A stretch of 64,000 nt of DNA from Saururus chinensis (lineage: Eukaryota; Streptophyta; Magnoliopsida; Piperales; Saururaceae), in contig CP141140.1 of assembly GCA_035235625.1 (NCBI GenBank), positions 25,192,685 to 25,256,684 of the forward strand, written 5' to 3'. A program made the translations under genes and the position numbers. Below, piece after piece: positions 11,020 to 24,117 of the stretch. Under the pieces are notes generated by a model. The model was not told the origin of the DNA. It made no database searches and saw nothing but the letters and a program-made list of their open reading frames with translations. How positions within the stretch are numbered: position 1 is the stretch's first letter; each line of letters opens with the position of its first letter.

Positions 11020-14000
11020 TGTTATCACGCCTCAGCACCCACCCAACGCGAGCCAGAACCCGTTTCAAAGGAAGGTCAGTGCACGCAGGGGAAACGAAGT
11101 GTTGATCTAAGTGGAAGACTTAACCCCTAACATGGGTGATACTACACGGAGTGGCACACCATACACTTTGTACAAGAGAAAATAAGGAAAATGAAGGACA
11201 ACAGAAATAGTTAGTCCTCACAAAACACCCACATACTTAGGTCACTAAGCCCTCTCACAGCTTAAGTCATAAAATCAACATGAGTCAAAGGCCAAATTGG
11301 CAAATAACGTATATAACAGAATCAACATGGAATATAACTCAAAGTATCATGTTGCATAAACAAGTAGGGAACACATAGTCTCTAGGCATCCTCTCCTATG
11401 CCACACCATCCACCACTCGCTCCTCATACAAGGAGTCCTGATCACCTACATGTTGCACCATGCAGCCCCAAAACAAAAACACATGAGAAAGAAGGGTGAG
11501 TAGAAATACTCAGCAAGGTTTTATATGTTGAGAGAGTAAATACACAATTATCACTGATATTTCGCATTGAATCCATCACATAAAACACACCCATTCATCA
11601 TGGGACATTTGCATAACCTGTGCATCACTATATCATGATTATTCGTCACATACACATACTCATGATATCATTAACATATCTCCTGCATGTTATTCCACAT
11701 GGCATATCATAATATCATCTCATTCATTATTCATTCTCAATGTATACATTCATCTTGCATATCGTTCCACATAGCATATCACAATATCATCTCATTCATG
11801 ATCCATTCTCATTGCATAAACTCATCCTGCATAAGAGTGTCTTAACCACACTATTCATTGTATTCATAATTATTCTCAATCATAAGCATTCACCCTGCAT
11901 GAGAAGTGCCTCTAACACACTAATCATAATCATGCATATTAAACCATATCCACATGTGTCACATAAACTCGATCATCCCTACACAACCCGTGTAACTGGG
12001 TATAATAATATCTCATACACATGCATTATCAACAATGGTGAATGTCTCCATCATGGAGATAAATACAATCTTACCACCCCCTAGACATAGTCTAAATTCT
12101 TGAACAAAAACCTAGGGCGTGCGCTCGATCTGGACATAGCCTAAATTCCTGAATGGAAACCTACGACGTAGAGTAGTCTGCTCGCTTTGGATAATCCTCG
12201 TCAGAAATGTTTGAATTCTTTATGGAAATCTAGAGCAGTGTGTTCGCTCTAGACATCACTTGCAGGAAGAATCCAAATTCCACAAGGGAAACCTAGAACA
12301 CATGGTAGCCAGTGCATGAGGGCATACCATACTGGATTCTCAAGGTCCAAATAACTCAATAAATTAACCTTAACTGCAATAAACTCATCTCAACTCAACC
12401 CAGAGAGGATCTATGTTCCAAAAGAGAGCTCAAAATGAAATCATGTCCTTTCGGACCCAACCAATTCGATTAGCCATCAATCGATTAATCCAGCAAGCAA
12501 TATCACCCTATTCCATCCATTCGATAAATTCCTCTAATCTCAATAAATCTCATTCATAAAACTCTTTCCATGATACATGTAACATGATACATACATGAGC
12601 AACACTATATGAATCCTAATACATGAGATGTGCTCCAAACAGCCCATATGTACATCATTCGTAATTGATAAGTGTCAAAATAGTCACCACACTTACCTCC
12701 ACATAGTGTGTGCAAAGCAATAGTGTTCAAATCTAAGCATTGACATTCACATCATGATCAAACCCTCATTATACACTATGCATGCTTTCATGATTCTATC
12801 ATGGTTCCTTCTTACTGAAATCATAAATGAAATCTCGTAAGAAACTCAAAAAATATAAGTCCAAGTCAATTACAACTTCATGCTAGACTTAGATAAGCAT
12901 AATCATCACTACACTTAAGCTAGACATGGAAATATAGTTCACTCATATTTTAACATGACATGTGAAAGCATACATGCCCATTCTCATACTTTAAACTTGC
13001 TGGAATCCTAAGTAAAACATGGAGAAACACTCAACATGACTTTAGGATAAGAAGAATAACATGCTAACATTTAATAAAATGTAACCCACTTCATACTTGA
13101 AAACAACATAACTTTCAAGATAAAATTCATGTCTTCACAGTAGCATTTCCAAGTAAAAATGTATCCTTATAATCATAATAAATGAGATTTAAGAAGAACA
13201 TAAAACTGGACAAAATACTCAAAATGGCAAAGCTGTCGTTTAGCCATTTGATTGGCTAGATGGCCATTCAAACGACTAGCCATTCGATCGGCTTGTAGGG
13301 CCGTTCGAATGCTTGAATAGTCAATTTGGTTCGTCTTCAACCTTGTTTACCCAAAACTAAAAATACACAAAATCAACAAGAACATCCCAATCTCACTTCC
13401 AAACATCATAATATTGAAATATAAGCTTAGGAAATGGTAGATCTAGTCATTTATAAACTAAACCACAAGAGAAATCACTAAAAAGATCGTGTTTTACTTA
13501 ACCCACCATTAAAGCTCAACATAAAGAAAAACCTACACAAACCATTCTAAACCACAAATACGAAACATAAACCCATTTTGGAAGAAAAACTCTTTTGAGA
13601 AAGGCCTTACCATGAAATTGATCCAAGACGGATAACCCCTTGATCGGCCAATGATTTTCTCCAAAGTTCACTTCTTTATCAGGATTGTGTTAGACAGAAC
13701 CTCACTACACAGACGAAGCTTGCTTTGGGGTGGAAATTTTCAAGATCGCCTTTCAAAAATAAAATGAAACGGAACTAATGCCATAAACAAAAAAAAACCT
13801 TTCGAAATCTCCTTCTGAAAACAAGAAAACCCTAATCTTTGGAAAACCGACTGGAATTTTTAGCAATCGCCGACTGGATGGGTCAGAAAACCTCCACTCA
13901 CTCTTTCGTGAACACTTCTCACTGCTCCAGATAACGAAATCAATGGTTAGAAGGGTCAAAAATCGGAATGAAGGCTTCTCACAGAGGAATCGCCGGTATG

Positions 14001-14095
14001 TGAAGTAGTTTGCCTATGAATGATACTTCATGAAGGTTTTACACAATATAAAACCCTAACCCCTACACAGGGGTATTTTTGTCTAATAAAGCTTA
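11020..14095 (-). mobile_element. Long LTR (family 1), reverse orientation, U3 end lost
   Basis: The left edge TGTTATCACGCCTCAGC is the degenerate reverse of the family end GGCGGGGCGTGACA type. Nearby GGAAGACTTAACCCCTAAC matches the reverse of the LTR A 3' region. In order it then carries a shared block with CCCCAAAACAAAAAC, the palindrome TGAGTAGAAATACTCA (11497-11512), a fuzzy minisatellite (11570-11930) and GATCGG-type dyads (13235-13310). A reverse TATA-like box lies near 14050. The U3 beyond about 14095 is missing. No coding region is seen. It is inserted in the MULE 3' flank. Confidence 0.65.
11570..11930. repeat. Minisatellite in reverse LTR
   Basis: Units of roughly 65-70 bp built on CATATCATAATATCATCTCATTC-like words and CATCCTGCATAA recur about five times with drift. 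Its position matches the minisatellites of the LTRs at 17825, 24118 and 52313, although the unit sequence differs. Confidence 0.5.
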
Positions 14096-16100
14096 TATCG
14101 TGTTAGTCCGGGTTTGATGGCATTTTTCTTGTGAGAATTGAGGAATATGGAATATTGTGTTCTTTAGCTAGGCAATACAAAAAAAACCTCTAAACAAAAA
14201 AGGAAAATCCAGTACAATGAACTTTTTTCCAAAAAAAGAATTTAATTATACAATAGCCCAAAAGAAGGCTTCCTTTGATAAGATTACCTGATGGTACTTG
14301 GCCATTTTAGGACTCTATTCCTTGTCAATCTCCCTCTCTATTCCAATGAAGGATGGAACGAGGATCCAATGGCCTGAGGGGCTAATGATTGATTGAGAGT
14401 CAGTTATGGAGGAAGATAGAGGGAGGGTACTAGAGAAGTGTATACAACAAAGAAGATAAAAAATCAGGGGGGTGCCTCCTCCCCGCTGGATAACCATCCC
14501 TTATTCCAATAACCATTTAACAACATGTATTGGCTAATTTTAGATTAGGCCAACAATTAGTCATCAATATATTAACATTTAGAAACAAAGAAAAGCCTTG
14601 TTTAAATCATTGCATGTAAGAGTCATGTGCAGGCTTTTCTAATCAAGCATTTTGTAAGTTCAGTAGCAAGTAAAATGATGAGAACCCTTGAAAAGTAAAA
14701 AGGTGTTTGTATTTTTTGTATAATCTACATAGGAAAATGATGAAAAAGTAGAAATCATATTTTTTTAATACACAACATCAAGAAATGGATGTTGCATTTT
14801 GACAACAAAATAAAGTGACAAGGAAAAGCTATCAGTACTTGAGTTTGGAAAAGGAATGTACAATTATTAAGGGAGTAATCTTCTCTAAGTGCCAATGTCA
14901 AAAATAAAATAAAGCTCTTAGTGGGACTTTTCTTATTTCTTATTTCTCTCTTTCATATATAGAATGCTTGTAAAAATTAGTTATTACCAACTAAACATAT
15001 CCTTCAACCAGAAGCAAAGTCCAAAAAAGACCATATCTTTCCCCCGTATCTCTTAATCATTTATCACTTTTCACTTCTGTCTTATTCATCCATTTCAATT
15101 TCAAGATATGACCAGGAATTCTTGATAATTTGATTGATCCCAAATTCTCATTTCTTATCTACCCTAAATGGGCAACGAAAATGTGTGAAATGCATAACTT
15201 TTCAAACTCACATGCTCTTTTATGCATTTCTAATGAAATGAGCATAAATACTGCAATATAGTCAACAATTTTTTAGGGATGATTATTTAAAACAAGATTA
15301 ATTCCAACTTGTGGACATAAAGACTAAAAAGCCTTAAGTCTATCTTTTCTAATGCTAGAATGAGACATTAATGGTCCATGTAAAAAGAACATTCATTACT
15401 GTTTTTGAGGAATAGCAAATGAAATGTAATCTTGTGGAAAGAATATTGATTACTACTTTTTTTGAAAATTCAAAAACTAGCTTTGACTTAGCTTTATGAC
15501 TTACTTTGTTAGTCTGTTCAGAGTTATAGTTTGAAGGATGCCATCCTATTCTACATTTGAAGAGAACTATAAATTTATCTTTTCTAGTGCTAGAATGAGA
15601 CTAATGGTCCAAATTATAATAATCTACCCTTGAGGAGAAATTTGCACAACTCGTCAGGATGCGAGTGGCTTGATTGCAGAGGACTTGGGGGATGATACTC
15701 TGGCATTTGGCAGAAATGCATCTGCTTCCCACCACATGGCTCATGAGGGAGTTGGTTTTTATGTTGTGCCACGCATGGGTAGGTCACATCAGCATACAGT
15801 TCAGCCCGATGCATATGGTTCTACTAATCATGCCATGTAAGAACATATGATGTCAAGTTTATTGGCTGAATTTTTTTGTCAAAACTATATCAAGAAACCT
15901 TGTATATGCGTTGAGTCTTAAAATCTGATTTGAGGTTGTTGTGGTCAAGACAAATTTGGAATTGACAAACTTGGAAAATAGGAGCAGATGCATTCTTATT
16001 GAACTAGACATATTTCAAAAGTGATTTCAGAGTTTTTAAAAGGTTTTAGGGTTAAAAGGTTAAAATAATAAATTGTGAGGCGGAATGATCCATCACTACA
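14096..16100. other. AT-rich intergenic DNA with a direct repeat
   Basis: No intact gene is seen. A segment of about 45 bp with TCTTTTCTAATGCTAGAATG occurs near 15341-15385 and again near 15578-15620, about 235 bp apart. One short coding-like stretch near 15649-15840 is listed separately. The rest is low-complexity AT-rich sequence. Confidence 0.45.
15649..15840 (+). pseudogene. Possible orphan exon, unknown protein
   Basis: One plus frame reads TTRQDASGLIAEDLGDDTLA and then GRNASASHHMAHEGVGFYVV. It goes on through PRMGRSHQHTVQPDAYGST to a stop at 15838-15840. GC content and amino-acid balance are higher than in the flanks, which suggests a captured or relict exon. I do not recognise the protein. 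The segment starts after a stop and has no clear acceptor. A competing minus-strand open frame covers the same bases, so this is tentative. Confidence 0.25.
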
Positions 16101-16409
16101 ACAAGAGAAGAAGTAAACATCTGATCGCACTTTGATTAAGCCCTATGCAAAATGAAGCCAAGAGTTATCGATTGATCACTCTCATAAATCTATCGATCAC
16201 TAGAAGAATTGTTGACAAAAGAAACAGTAAATGATCAATTGTTGTTTGGAATAATTGTTTGCTTCAAGGATGGTTACCCTAATTAAAGCATTCTGATTTC
16301 AAATTCATTTCCTATTCAAGCACAAGTTATGATTAAGGAGCTATATAAAGGTCATGAAATTATAAAATTTGAGGAAGGAAAACCTAAAGGAGATTAGAAA
16401 AAAAAAAAA
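16101..16409 (+). mobile_element. Fragment of Gypsy-type LTR (type 3)
   Basis: This stretch shares the plan of the LTRs at 42470-43020 and 56140-56710. It has paired ATCGATTGATCA and TATCGATCACT dyads, then a run with TTTCAAATTCATTTCC, then TATATAAAGG near 16342. It is cut off at about 16410 by the next LTR. Confidence 0.4.
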
Positions 16410-17824
16410 GGGTAAACTTGAACCAGTTTATTTTATTCTATTTTATTGCTATTGTGTGGTCTAATGTCAATTCTGATTGGTTTTTACTATTTCTGAAATA
16501 AAAGTGGATAATAAAGGTTTTAACTAAAAATTTCTTCACATTGCAGGTTTTTAAGTTAATTTTAGTCTTTTGGAATTTTTCTGGAATTTTTGGAATTTTT
16601 ACTATTTTTGTTAAAAAGTTAGGGTTGGGAGGACCCACCATGGGCCCCACGTAGAAATTTTGAATTTTTAGCCCTAAATGACCCTAACATTAATTGAAGA
16701 CCCTCAATAATTATTTTAAAATTTTTAGACATCAAATTGGGTTTCACATAAGAAAGTTTTACCATTTTTAGTATAAAATTATATTTGTACCCCACTAGTT
16801 AATTAGGTCTACCCCACCCTTTACTATAAAAGGAATGGCCCATGCACTTTTCCAATTGAGAAAGGGCTGAGACCTGGAGTTAAGAGCCTAATTCCCCTTT
16901 TTCTAAAGGAGAAATGAGATTAAGGTATGATTTTGCTTAATATTCTATTAATCCATTAGGGTTTTGCCTAAAATTTTCAAATCTCTTCATTTGTTTTAGA
17001 TTAATCTCGATTTTCACTAAAAAACTACTGATTTGGGCTTCTATTTCAAAAACTAATATTTAGAATTTTATTTTTGGATCTCTTGAACCTTAGATCTACG
17101 TGTTCTTGAAGGTTTTAAGTGTTTTAAAATCGGATTTGAGGAGTATTAATAAAAATGATATTTTTGGGTAGGCCTTGAAGGAGTTAAGGAGCCATTTCGA
17201 ATCAAGAACTTGCTAGAAAGTAAGGGTTTAAATTTCAAACATTGATGTGATTCGGATTTAAGTTTTTATAGGGTTTTAAAATGGGTTCCATGATTATGGG
17301 CTTTAATGGTGATTTGTGAAAGGTGTAATTTTTGATGTAATTTCTTGGGATTTACGTTTAATAATGACTTGATTTGATGTTCTGGAAGCATGGATTTGAT
17401 TATGGTGATGTTTGGGAGTAGGATTTGGGAGTTTGAATGGTGTATGTGAAGTTTCGGATTCGAATTCGAAGTGGGGATGACGAACTAGAGCCACTGTGTT
17501 GACATTCGAATGGCCTTGCAAGCCGATCGAACGACTATACTACAGTTTTGGCTATTTTGCTTCTTTTTATGTTTTTTTCTTCATTTGCTTCTTTTTATGT
17601 TTTTACTCGTAAATACTTTTTTTAACATATGGAGTAATTTATGCTAGAATGAGCCACTTGAAGGGCATGTTATTGATGTAAGAAATTATAAAGAGTGTTT
17701 AAGTCTTATATGAAATTGCATGTTGTTGGCTACACATGTTAGGATTGTTTATCTTAAATCTATGATTCCTTATGTTTTAAGCATGAATCCAACAAGATTA
17801 TAGGATGAGAATGAACAGGAATGT
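16410..17824 (+). mobile_element. Outer long LTR (family 1), left part
   Basis: This is a member of the long-LTR family whose second part resumes at 21252. Its start resembles that of the LTR at 24118 after the TG (GAACCAGTTTATTTTATT), but the TG itself is lost. It has the GGACCCACCATGGGCCCCAC phrase, TATAAAA at 16825-16831, the CAATTGAGAAAGGGCTGAGA leader and the dyad pair around GGCCTTGCAAGCCGATCGAA (17512-17531). It is interrupted at 17825 by LTR A. Confidence 0.7.
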
Positions 17825-18246
17825 TGTAAGGACCCTCATCTTTAAACCGGTTTTGTTTTTCGTTAATTATGGGTTATCGTGAGATTTACGCGTTTTCTGA
17901 TCTTATCCGGTGATTTCGTAAATAAATAGTGTTTGTGATAGTTTTAACCAAAATTAACTTCAATATTAGTGGTTTTGAGTGATTTTAAACCAAATGTGAA
18001 TTTTTGAGATTTTTTGGAATTTTCACTATTTTCCCAAAAATTAGGGTTTTGGCGGGACCCCTGTGGGCCCCACCGTCAAAAATTTTATTTTTCTGTCAAA
18101 TGAACTTAGACATATACTTAAGGTCCCACAAAAATTTTCAGAATTTTATTAGGCTTAAATTGTGCTTAAATTTGCAAAATACCCACTTTTAGCCTACTTT
18201 TCATATTTACACCCCAAAACTTACCTATGCCTACCCCAACCCTTAC

Positions 18247-18253
18247 TATAAAA
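18247..18253 (+). promoter_or_regulatory. LTR A TATA box
   Basis: TATAAAA lies 422 bp into the LTR and is followed by the leader shared by all family members. This is where retroelement transcription would be expected to start, defining the U3/R boundary. Confidence 0.6.
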
Positions 18254-20285
18254 GGGCAAACCTGAGCCATTTCCATTTTTGGGAATAGGTTAAGGAAGGA
18301 GGGCTGGCCTAATCCCCACTTAGGCCCGAATTAGAAGCCGATTAAGGTAAGCTTACTCTAATTAAGCACTAATCCATGGTTTCTCTCTTAATTTCTTCCA
18401 AATCTACCATCTTCCCTTTGATTTAATTCGTTTTTGACCATCAAAAGTTACTGATTTGTGTTTTACTACAAACCCTAACATTCAAAATTCAATTTTTACT
18501 ACCAACAAGCCCTAGATCTAAGGTTTAATTAGGGATTTCTTGGGTAAATCAATTTCTATTAGAGTTTAATTCAAACTCATTGCGTTTTCAAGGATTTCAA
18601 GAAGGGTGACTCTTCAATCTGAGCTTAATCAAGTGCTGAGGTAATGGGTCTTCAAAATCTCTGTTTATCCATGGTAAAACTCTTTATTTTTGGCTTATTT
18701 CGAAATGGTTTGCTTGATTTAGTGTGTTAATGGTAAGATTAGAAAATGGAATTATTTAATCCCGATTTCTTAGGGTTTTGCATTATTATGGTTTGGTTTG
18801 ATATTCTGGAAGTCAAGGAGGACTTTTGATGATGTTTAGGGTGTTAGATGTGGATTTGAAGTGTATTCTATGGTGTTTCGATTTGGATTTGCGAAAGGAA
18901 GAAGATGACTGTTCTGCCGTGTTGGCAATCGATCGGCCTTGCAGGGCGATCAATAGGCTGAACTGAAAATTTCAAATTTTTGCGTGTAACCGATCGAACG
19001 GCCTGAAGGGCGATCGATCGGCTACACAGAAAATTTTATGTTGTGTGTATGATGCCTATTTTGATGATTCCACTTTGGCCTGCCAATTTTATATGAATGT
19101 AGAGTGTTTTAAGCTATGTTAGGCTACTGGAAATGCATGCTATTGAGTTTATAGAGTTGAGACATATGCTTAGAGATGGTGGGATGACTTATGTTTGTGG
19201 CATGATGTTGGAATCGTTATCTTGAAATTATGAACGGTTGTTTCCCTTTGGATAAGCATATATTTTCAGTAGGACTACAATCATTGTTGGACTGATTTGT
19301 CATGATGAATTGTGATTAATGGTGTGTGAATGTTGGTGATTACCATGACTCAATGATGAAATGAGTGATGTTATAGGTGTTTAGCCTTTGTGGTTGAGTT
19401 TTGCATTTAACTATGATTTCAACGATTCTTCTACTATGATTTCCGCTGGAATTCATGTTTAGGTAGAAATTCACATGCGTAGTGTGGTAGTGAGTGGATT
19501 TTTCAAGCATGTTAATGTTCATTATGTGAAAGGCTTCTACTAATTACACACACACACACATGTGGGGGTTAAATGATGATGTTGAAGCCTAATATCGTGA
19601 TTATGAATGATGCATTAGGGGCTGGTGAGAGCACTTATCATGATTAGGATTCATGCATGCTTTGCCCACGCATGTACCATGCTGCACGCATCATAAAAAT
19701 GGAATTTCCAATTGAGGCTTCATCGTGATTAATCGAATTTGACCGATTGGATGCACTGTGATGGAATTGTGTGCCGGGTTTATCGGTCGTGGATTAATCG
19801 CAAGTTGATTGGTCCGAAAGGACATATTTTGATTTGAAGTTCCTGTGTGGAACGATTTGAGGTTCCTGTGTGGAACGAGTGCACTCCCCGGGTTGAGTCT
19901 TGTTTAATGGAATGATGTGGGGACGAGTTGTGTACTTGTCTTGAGGATATGTGAGAATATTATTATGTGTGTCATCTAGACCCTGAGAATCCAGTGTGGT
20001 ATGCCGTGTGCACCCCGCTACCACGTGTTCTAGGGTTCTCTGTGTGAGAACTCGGGCTCTTCCCTCCGCAGGAGATGTCCCTGGGCGAACACTCCTGCTC
20101 TAGATTCTCTGTGTGAGAATGGGACATCCTTGGCCAGGATCGTCCAGGGCGAGCAGTATTAGGGATTGACAACCCCGATCTTTCTTGAATTCTTGTGTAG
20201 AATTTTGAGCCGTGACACGCCTTCGTGGCCTTGTCTATGCTCCCGTCTGTGTGACGTTAACGTGTGATTACTCCTTGATGGAGGT

Positions 20286-20640
20286 TGATTGTGATGACAT
20301 TATGCATGTGGGAATATGTATGTTAGAGATACATCCATGCATGTTGATTTTGATGTTATGCATGTGGAATATGTATTTTAGAGATACATCCATGCAGGTT
20401 GTGATGATATTATGCATGTGGGAATATGTATGTTAGAGATACATCCATGCATGTTGATTTTGATGTTATGCATGTGGAATATTTATGTTAGAGATACATC
20501 CATGCATGTTGATTTTGATGTTATGCATGTGGAATATGTATGTTAAAGATACATCCATGCGGGATTGGTTATGATGTGAATGCATGTGGGAATATGTATG
20601 CTAGAGATACATCCATGCAGGTTGAATTATGCATTATGAT
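20286..20640 (+). repeat. Minisatellite of about 58 bp, six units, in LTR A
   Basis: Six units each contain GAATATGTATGTTAGAGATA followed by CATCCATGCA, with TATGCATGTGG between them. Each unit holds its own small dyad (GTAT...ATAC). The array is absent from the other copies, which carry different units at the same site. Confidence 0.85.
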
Positions 20641-21251
20641 GCAGTGTTAGGTGATATGAATGTGTGATCAGAAAGTGATGCACCATGTAAATCTTTGATC
20701 TGAACGATCTCATTTCTAAGCTATCGTATTTTCTACGTTGACAGTGATATTAAAAACCATTGCTGAGTGTTAAAACTCACCCCTCTTTTGTGTTTTGATT
20801 TGGGGCTGCGTGGTGCGACACGCAGATGGACAGGATTGCCTCTTTGAGGAAAGGTCAGAGGTAGCTTGGTGTGATGATGGAGATCGTTGAGTGACTTATC
20901 ATCGTTTCTTTCATGCTTTATGTTCGAACCTTTGTGTAGGGTTCTTGTTTTGGATTTGTCATATACTACAGTTGTGATGATTATGACTTATTTTGAGCCG
21001 GTGTGGGCTTTACTTAACTAAGTTTGTGGGTTTGAGATTGTTGTTTACTTTGTGATAAGCAACACCTTTTTCTCCCCTTTTATTTACTCTTGCTCAAAGG
21101 ATTGTGCACACTCCGTGTTGCTGTTAATCGCCCGTGGTTAGGGTTAAGTCTTCCGCTAGAACATTTCTCAATTTTCACTTCGTCGCCCCCGCGCGCTTGA
21201 CCGGCCCCTGGACCGGGTTCGGCTCGGGTCGGGCATCGCCGGGGCGTGACA

Positions 21252-21995
21252 AATGTCTTCATATAATGTGAATAAATTATGGGTGATTAATGGTGCCATG
21301 ACTAGATTCAAGTGTAGTGTGAATATGCTTGCATAGGTTTAGCATGAGGTTACACTTGATTTGATTTATGGTTTCCGATGATTTTCACTCATGATTTCAG
21401 TTAGGAACCATGACTAGATGTGAAAGAGCATGTGTAGTGTGATAAAGAGTTATTTACAAGGCATGTTTATATGCTTAGAGTAGAATATTTCCTCTATGTA
21501 CACACACATGTGGGGGGAATGATTATGATGATGTTGGGTATTATGATTATGAATAATGCATGAAGAGCTGATGAGTGCACTTATCATGATTTAATATTCA
21601 TGTATGTCTTGCTCACGTATGTACCATGTTGCATACATCATGAAACAAACTTCCGAATAAGACTTTGTCAAGATTTAGCCATGGTTTATCAATTGGATAC
21701 AGTGATGTGAGATTGTTGCTTGATTAATCGATCGTTGGTTTATCGGAAATTGGTTGGTCCGAAAGGACATGATTTCGATTTGAGTTCTTGTGTAGAATAT
21801 AGATACTCCCCAGGTTGAGTTGTTCTGAATTGATATTGAGTTGAGTTGAATAGGGACGAGTTGTGTACTTGTCTTGCAGTTGAGATTTATTGAGATAGTC
21901 ATCTAGACCCTGAGAATCAAGAGTGGTATGCCTTCGTGCACCAGCCACCACATGTTATAGGTTCCCTATATGGGAATTCGTGTTCTATGTTCCAT
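21252..21995 (+). mobile_element. Outer long LTR (family 1), right part
   Basis: This continues the LTR interrupted at 17825. It matches the LTR A body: the 21770-21800 stretch with GGTCCGAAAGGACATGATTT, CTCCCCAGGTTGAGT near 21806, and GACGAGTTGTGTACTTGTCTTGCAG before CATCTAGACCCTGAGAATC. The 3' end after about 21995, with its minisatellite and GGGGCGTGACA, is deleted. Confidence 0.65.
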
Positions 21996-23326
21996 GTTAG
22001 GTACTTTCTTTACTTTGTTAGGCTTGAGAAGACTTGTTTATTTTTTTCCTTGTGTGTTTTGTACGTAAACAATGTGTTTCTTAGGAAATGAACTATAATA
22101 TGTTATGTGTATTGCAAAATTCCTCCAAGTTGCGGCCCAGGCAAGCTCTGATTTTAATTTTAAGTTTATATGTATTTAAAAAATGTGGGTCATGATAAGT
22201 ACATAATGGTGCTACTGTCTTCGAGATGCACTTTGCTCTATATGCAAAAGTGAAGATGCAAATGAAGTGTAGGATGAGGTTCAAGGGCAAGATGAAGCAC
22301 CCCGTGGGCCAAGATGACCAGGTAATGTCAAAGTTTCATGATCAACTTTGGGATGCCATAGGTGACCATTATAGATTACCTCCAGTTTTACACAGCTTGG
22401 TGGGTGTCGACGTTAGGCCACTTGTATGTTTAGCCCATGTTGTCCTCCTGTTGTTTATTTCGGTCATAATATAATGCAACTCCCACGTGATAATGCTATG
22501 AGCGAATTGTATGATTAGAGGTGTCATAGGAGCTGGCAAGCCCAATTAGGCATTGCTTGAACTTGGTCAGAATGAAGACAATGTGACAGGTCGGCCATTG
22601 ATTTGATGTTCATGGGCCTTACCAGACCCGGGCATGAACAAGGCCTGGTACATGCCCATCATGCATGGCTTGGCCCGGCCTGATGCCCAACCTAACCCTT
22701 ATGGGAATTATGGGTATCACCTATAAGGCCTAATGGGTAGAGGTGAAAAAAAGTAAGGTCCACACATCACATAAAGAGGTTGGTTGCGCCTAGGCACAGT
22801 CCGGCACCATAAACTAATAAGGCCATGCCGAGCCCATAAGGCCTTATACCCATGAGGTCCATTAGGCCATAAGGGCATGTCCAAGGAGGTGCAAAAGGCC
22901 TTATGTACTTGTACAAGCATTTTTTTTTAAAAGAAAAAATTTTAATAGGTCCGCATCTCGGTCGCTCCTAACCCAAAGCCGGGCACTTCAAGGCCATGCC
23001 TATGTTTGAGGGTGCACGCTATCCTTAGATAATGCCTAATTCAAGGGTATGCTTGTAAATTTACTTTTAAAATTCAAGATTCTGATACACACACAATTTC
23101 CTTACCCAAACATGATTCTATCTAAAAACAATTCCAATTCAAGGGTATGTTTGTCAATTAACCTACAAATTCTAAAGATTCTGACCTTAAACACAATTCG
23201 CTACCCAAGCATGATTCATCTAAAAAATTCACTATCTAAACCTAATTCTAATTCTATATTAAATGGATGAATTGATTCCTAAAAATTCTGATTAACTAAA
23301 TTATTTCCATACCCAAATAGCTCCTT
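21996..23326. other. Unassigned DNA with GC-rich and MITE-like segments
   Basis: A plus frame at 22226-22474 gives a short basic protein I do not recognise. At 22520-23010 there is a GC-rich stretch full of GGCCTTAT, GGCCCGG and ACCCGGGC words, typical of ends of hAT-like non-autonomous elements. At 23030-23326 there is a segment with two TTCAAGGGTATG repeats (about 23040 and 23138) ending CCAAATAGCTCCTTAAGG, which looks like one end of a Tourist/Harbinger-type MITE. Its other end was not found. Confidence 0.4.
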
Positions 23327-24117
23327 AAGGCATTTGATGACTTGTACAATAGGTTAGGAATTAAGGAGCATGAGAGATATATATACAAGATATAGAGCTA
23401 AATTAAGAGGGAGATGAATAGGGACTTAGATCAAGTTAGATGTATTGAGAGCAAAGACCGAAGGATGTTAGTAAAAGATGAAGAAGTCAAGGAGAATAAC
23501 ATGGGTATTTCAACATTTCTTGAACGAAGTTGACGGTAATGGTCATGATATTGAGTTTAGTCCCAGTAAAGTTCATAAGTTTTAGAGTATAGGAGGTATG
23601 AGTAGCCATAAAGAAAATAAGGAAAGTAAAGATAGGATCAGATGGAATTCTTACCAAAGTTTGGAAGTATCTTAGAGGTGTTGACTAGGTTATTTAACAA
23701 TATAGAAGTCAAATATGATGTCAAAAAAATGGAGAACTACTATTATACCTCTATATAAAAATAAAGGGGACATTCAATATTATTCAAATTACAGGGTATC
23801 AAATTTATAAGTAATACTATGAAGATATGGGAGAGAGTAGTAGAAGAATGTTCGCAAAAATTGACTAAGGTAATGGGCAACTAGTTTTGTTTTATGCTAG
23901 AGCTATCAACTATTGAACCTATCTTTTTGTTACAATAAATAGTAGATAATTATAAGAATAGACTTCAAAATCTTTATATAACATTTATAGAGAGGAAAGG
24001 AGTTATAAATGACACATGGATGTTATAAAATATATGTACGATGGGTTGACTTATGTAAGAAGAGTTGGTAGAGAAACTAATATGTAAGAAGAGTTGGTAG
24101 AGAAACTAAGGAGTTAC
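23327..24117 (+). pseudogene. LINE ORF2 pseudogene, part 1 (linker and reverse transcriptase)
   Basis: Translating plus with frameshifts gives DDLYNRLGIKEHERYIY, RDLDQVRCIESKDRRMLVKD and then KNKGDIQYYSNYRGIK, all hallmarks of plant L1-type LINE reverse transcriptase and its upstream linker. MKIWERVVEE and a QLSTIEPIFLL-like block follow, then the degraded Asp-region (FIERKGVIND). Many stops and frameshifts are present. A 30-bp tandem duplication (TATGTAAGAAGAGTTGGTAG) lies at 24052-24110. The gene is interrupted at 24118 by LTR B and resumes at 27652. Confidence 0.75.

Larger units (their letters stand above)
17825..21251 (+). mobile_element. Solo LTR A, 3427 bp, with 5-bp target duplication AATGT
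   Basis: The element starts TGTAAGGACCCTCATC and ends GCCGGGGCGTGACA. It is flanked by AATGT at 17820-17824 and again at 21252-21256, which fixes both borders. Inside are a TATA box (TATAAAA 18247-18253) with the leader TTCCATTTTTGGGAATAGG, then paired CGATCGATCG dyads (18927-19022). A CA run (19546-19560), a minisatellite (20286-20640) and the palindrome TGAGTGTTAAAACTCA (20764-20779) follow. No gag or pol is present, so this is one LTR left by recombination. Its great length and the TGAG...CTCA block fit the Del/Tekay chromovirus group; that lineage call is inference. Confidence 0.88.
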
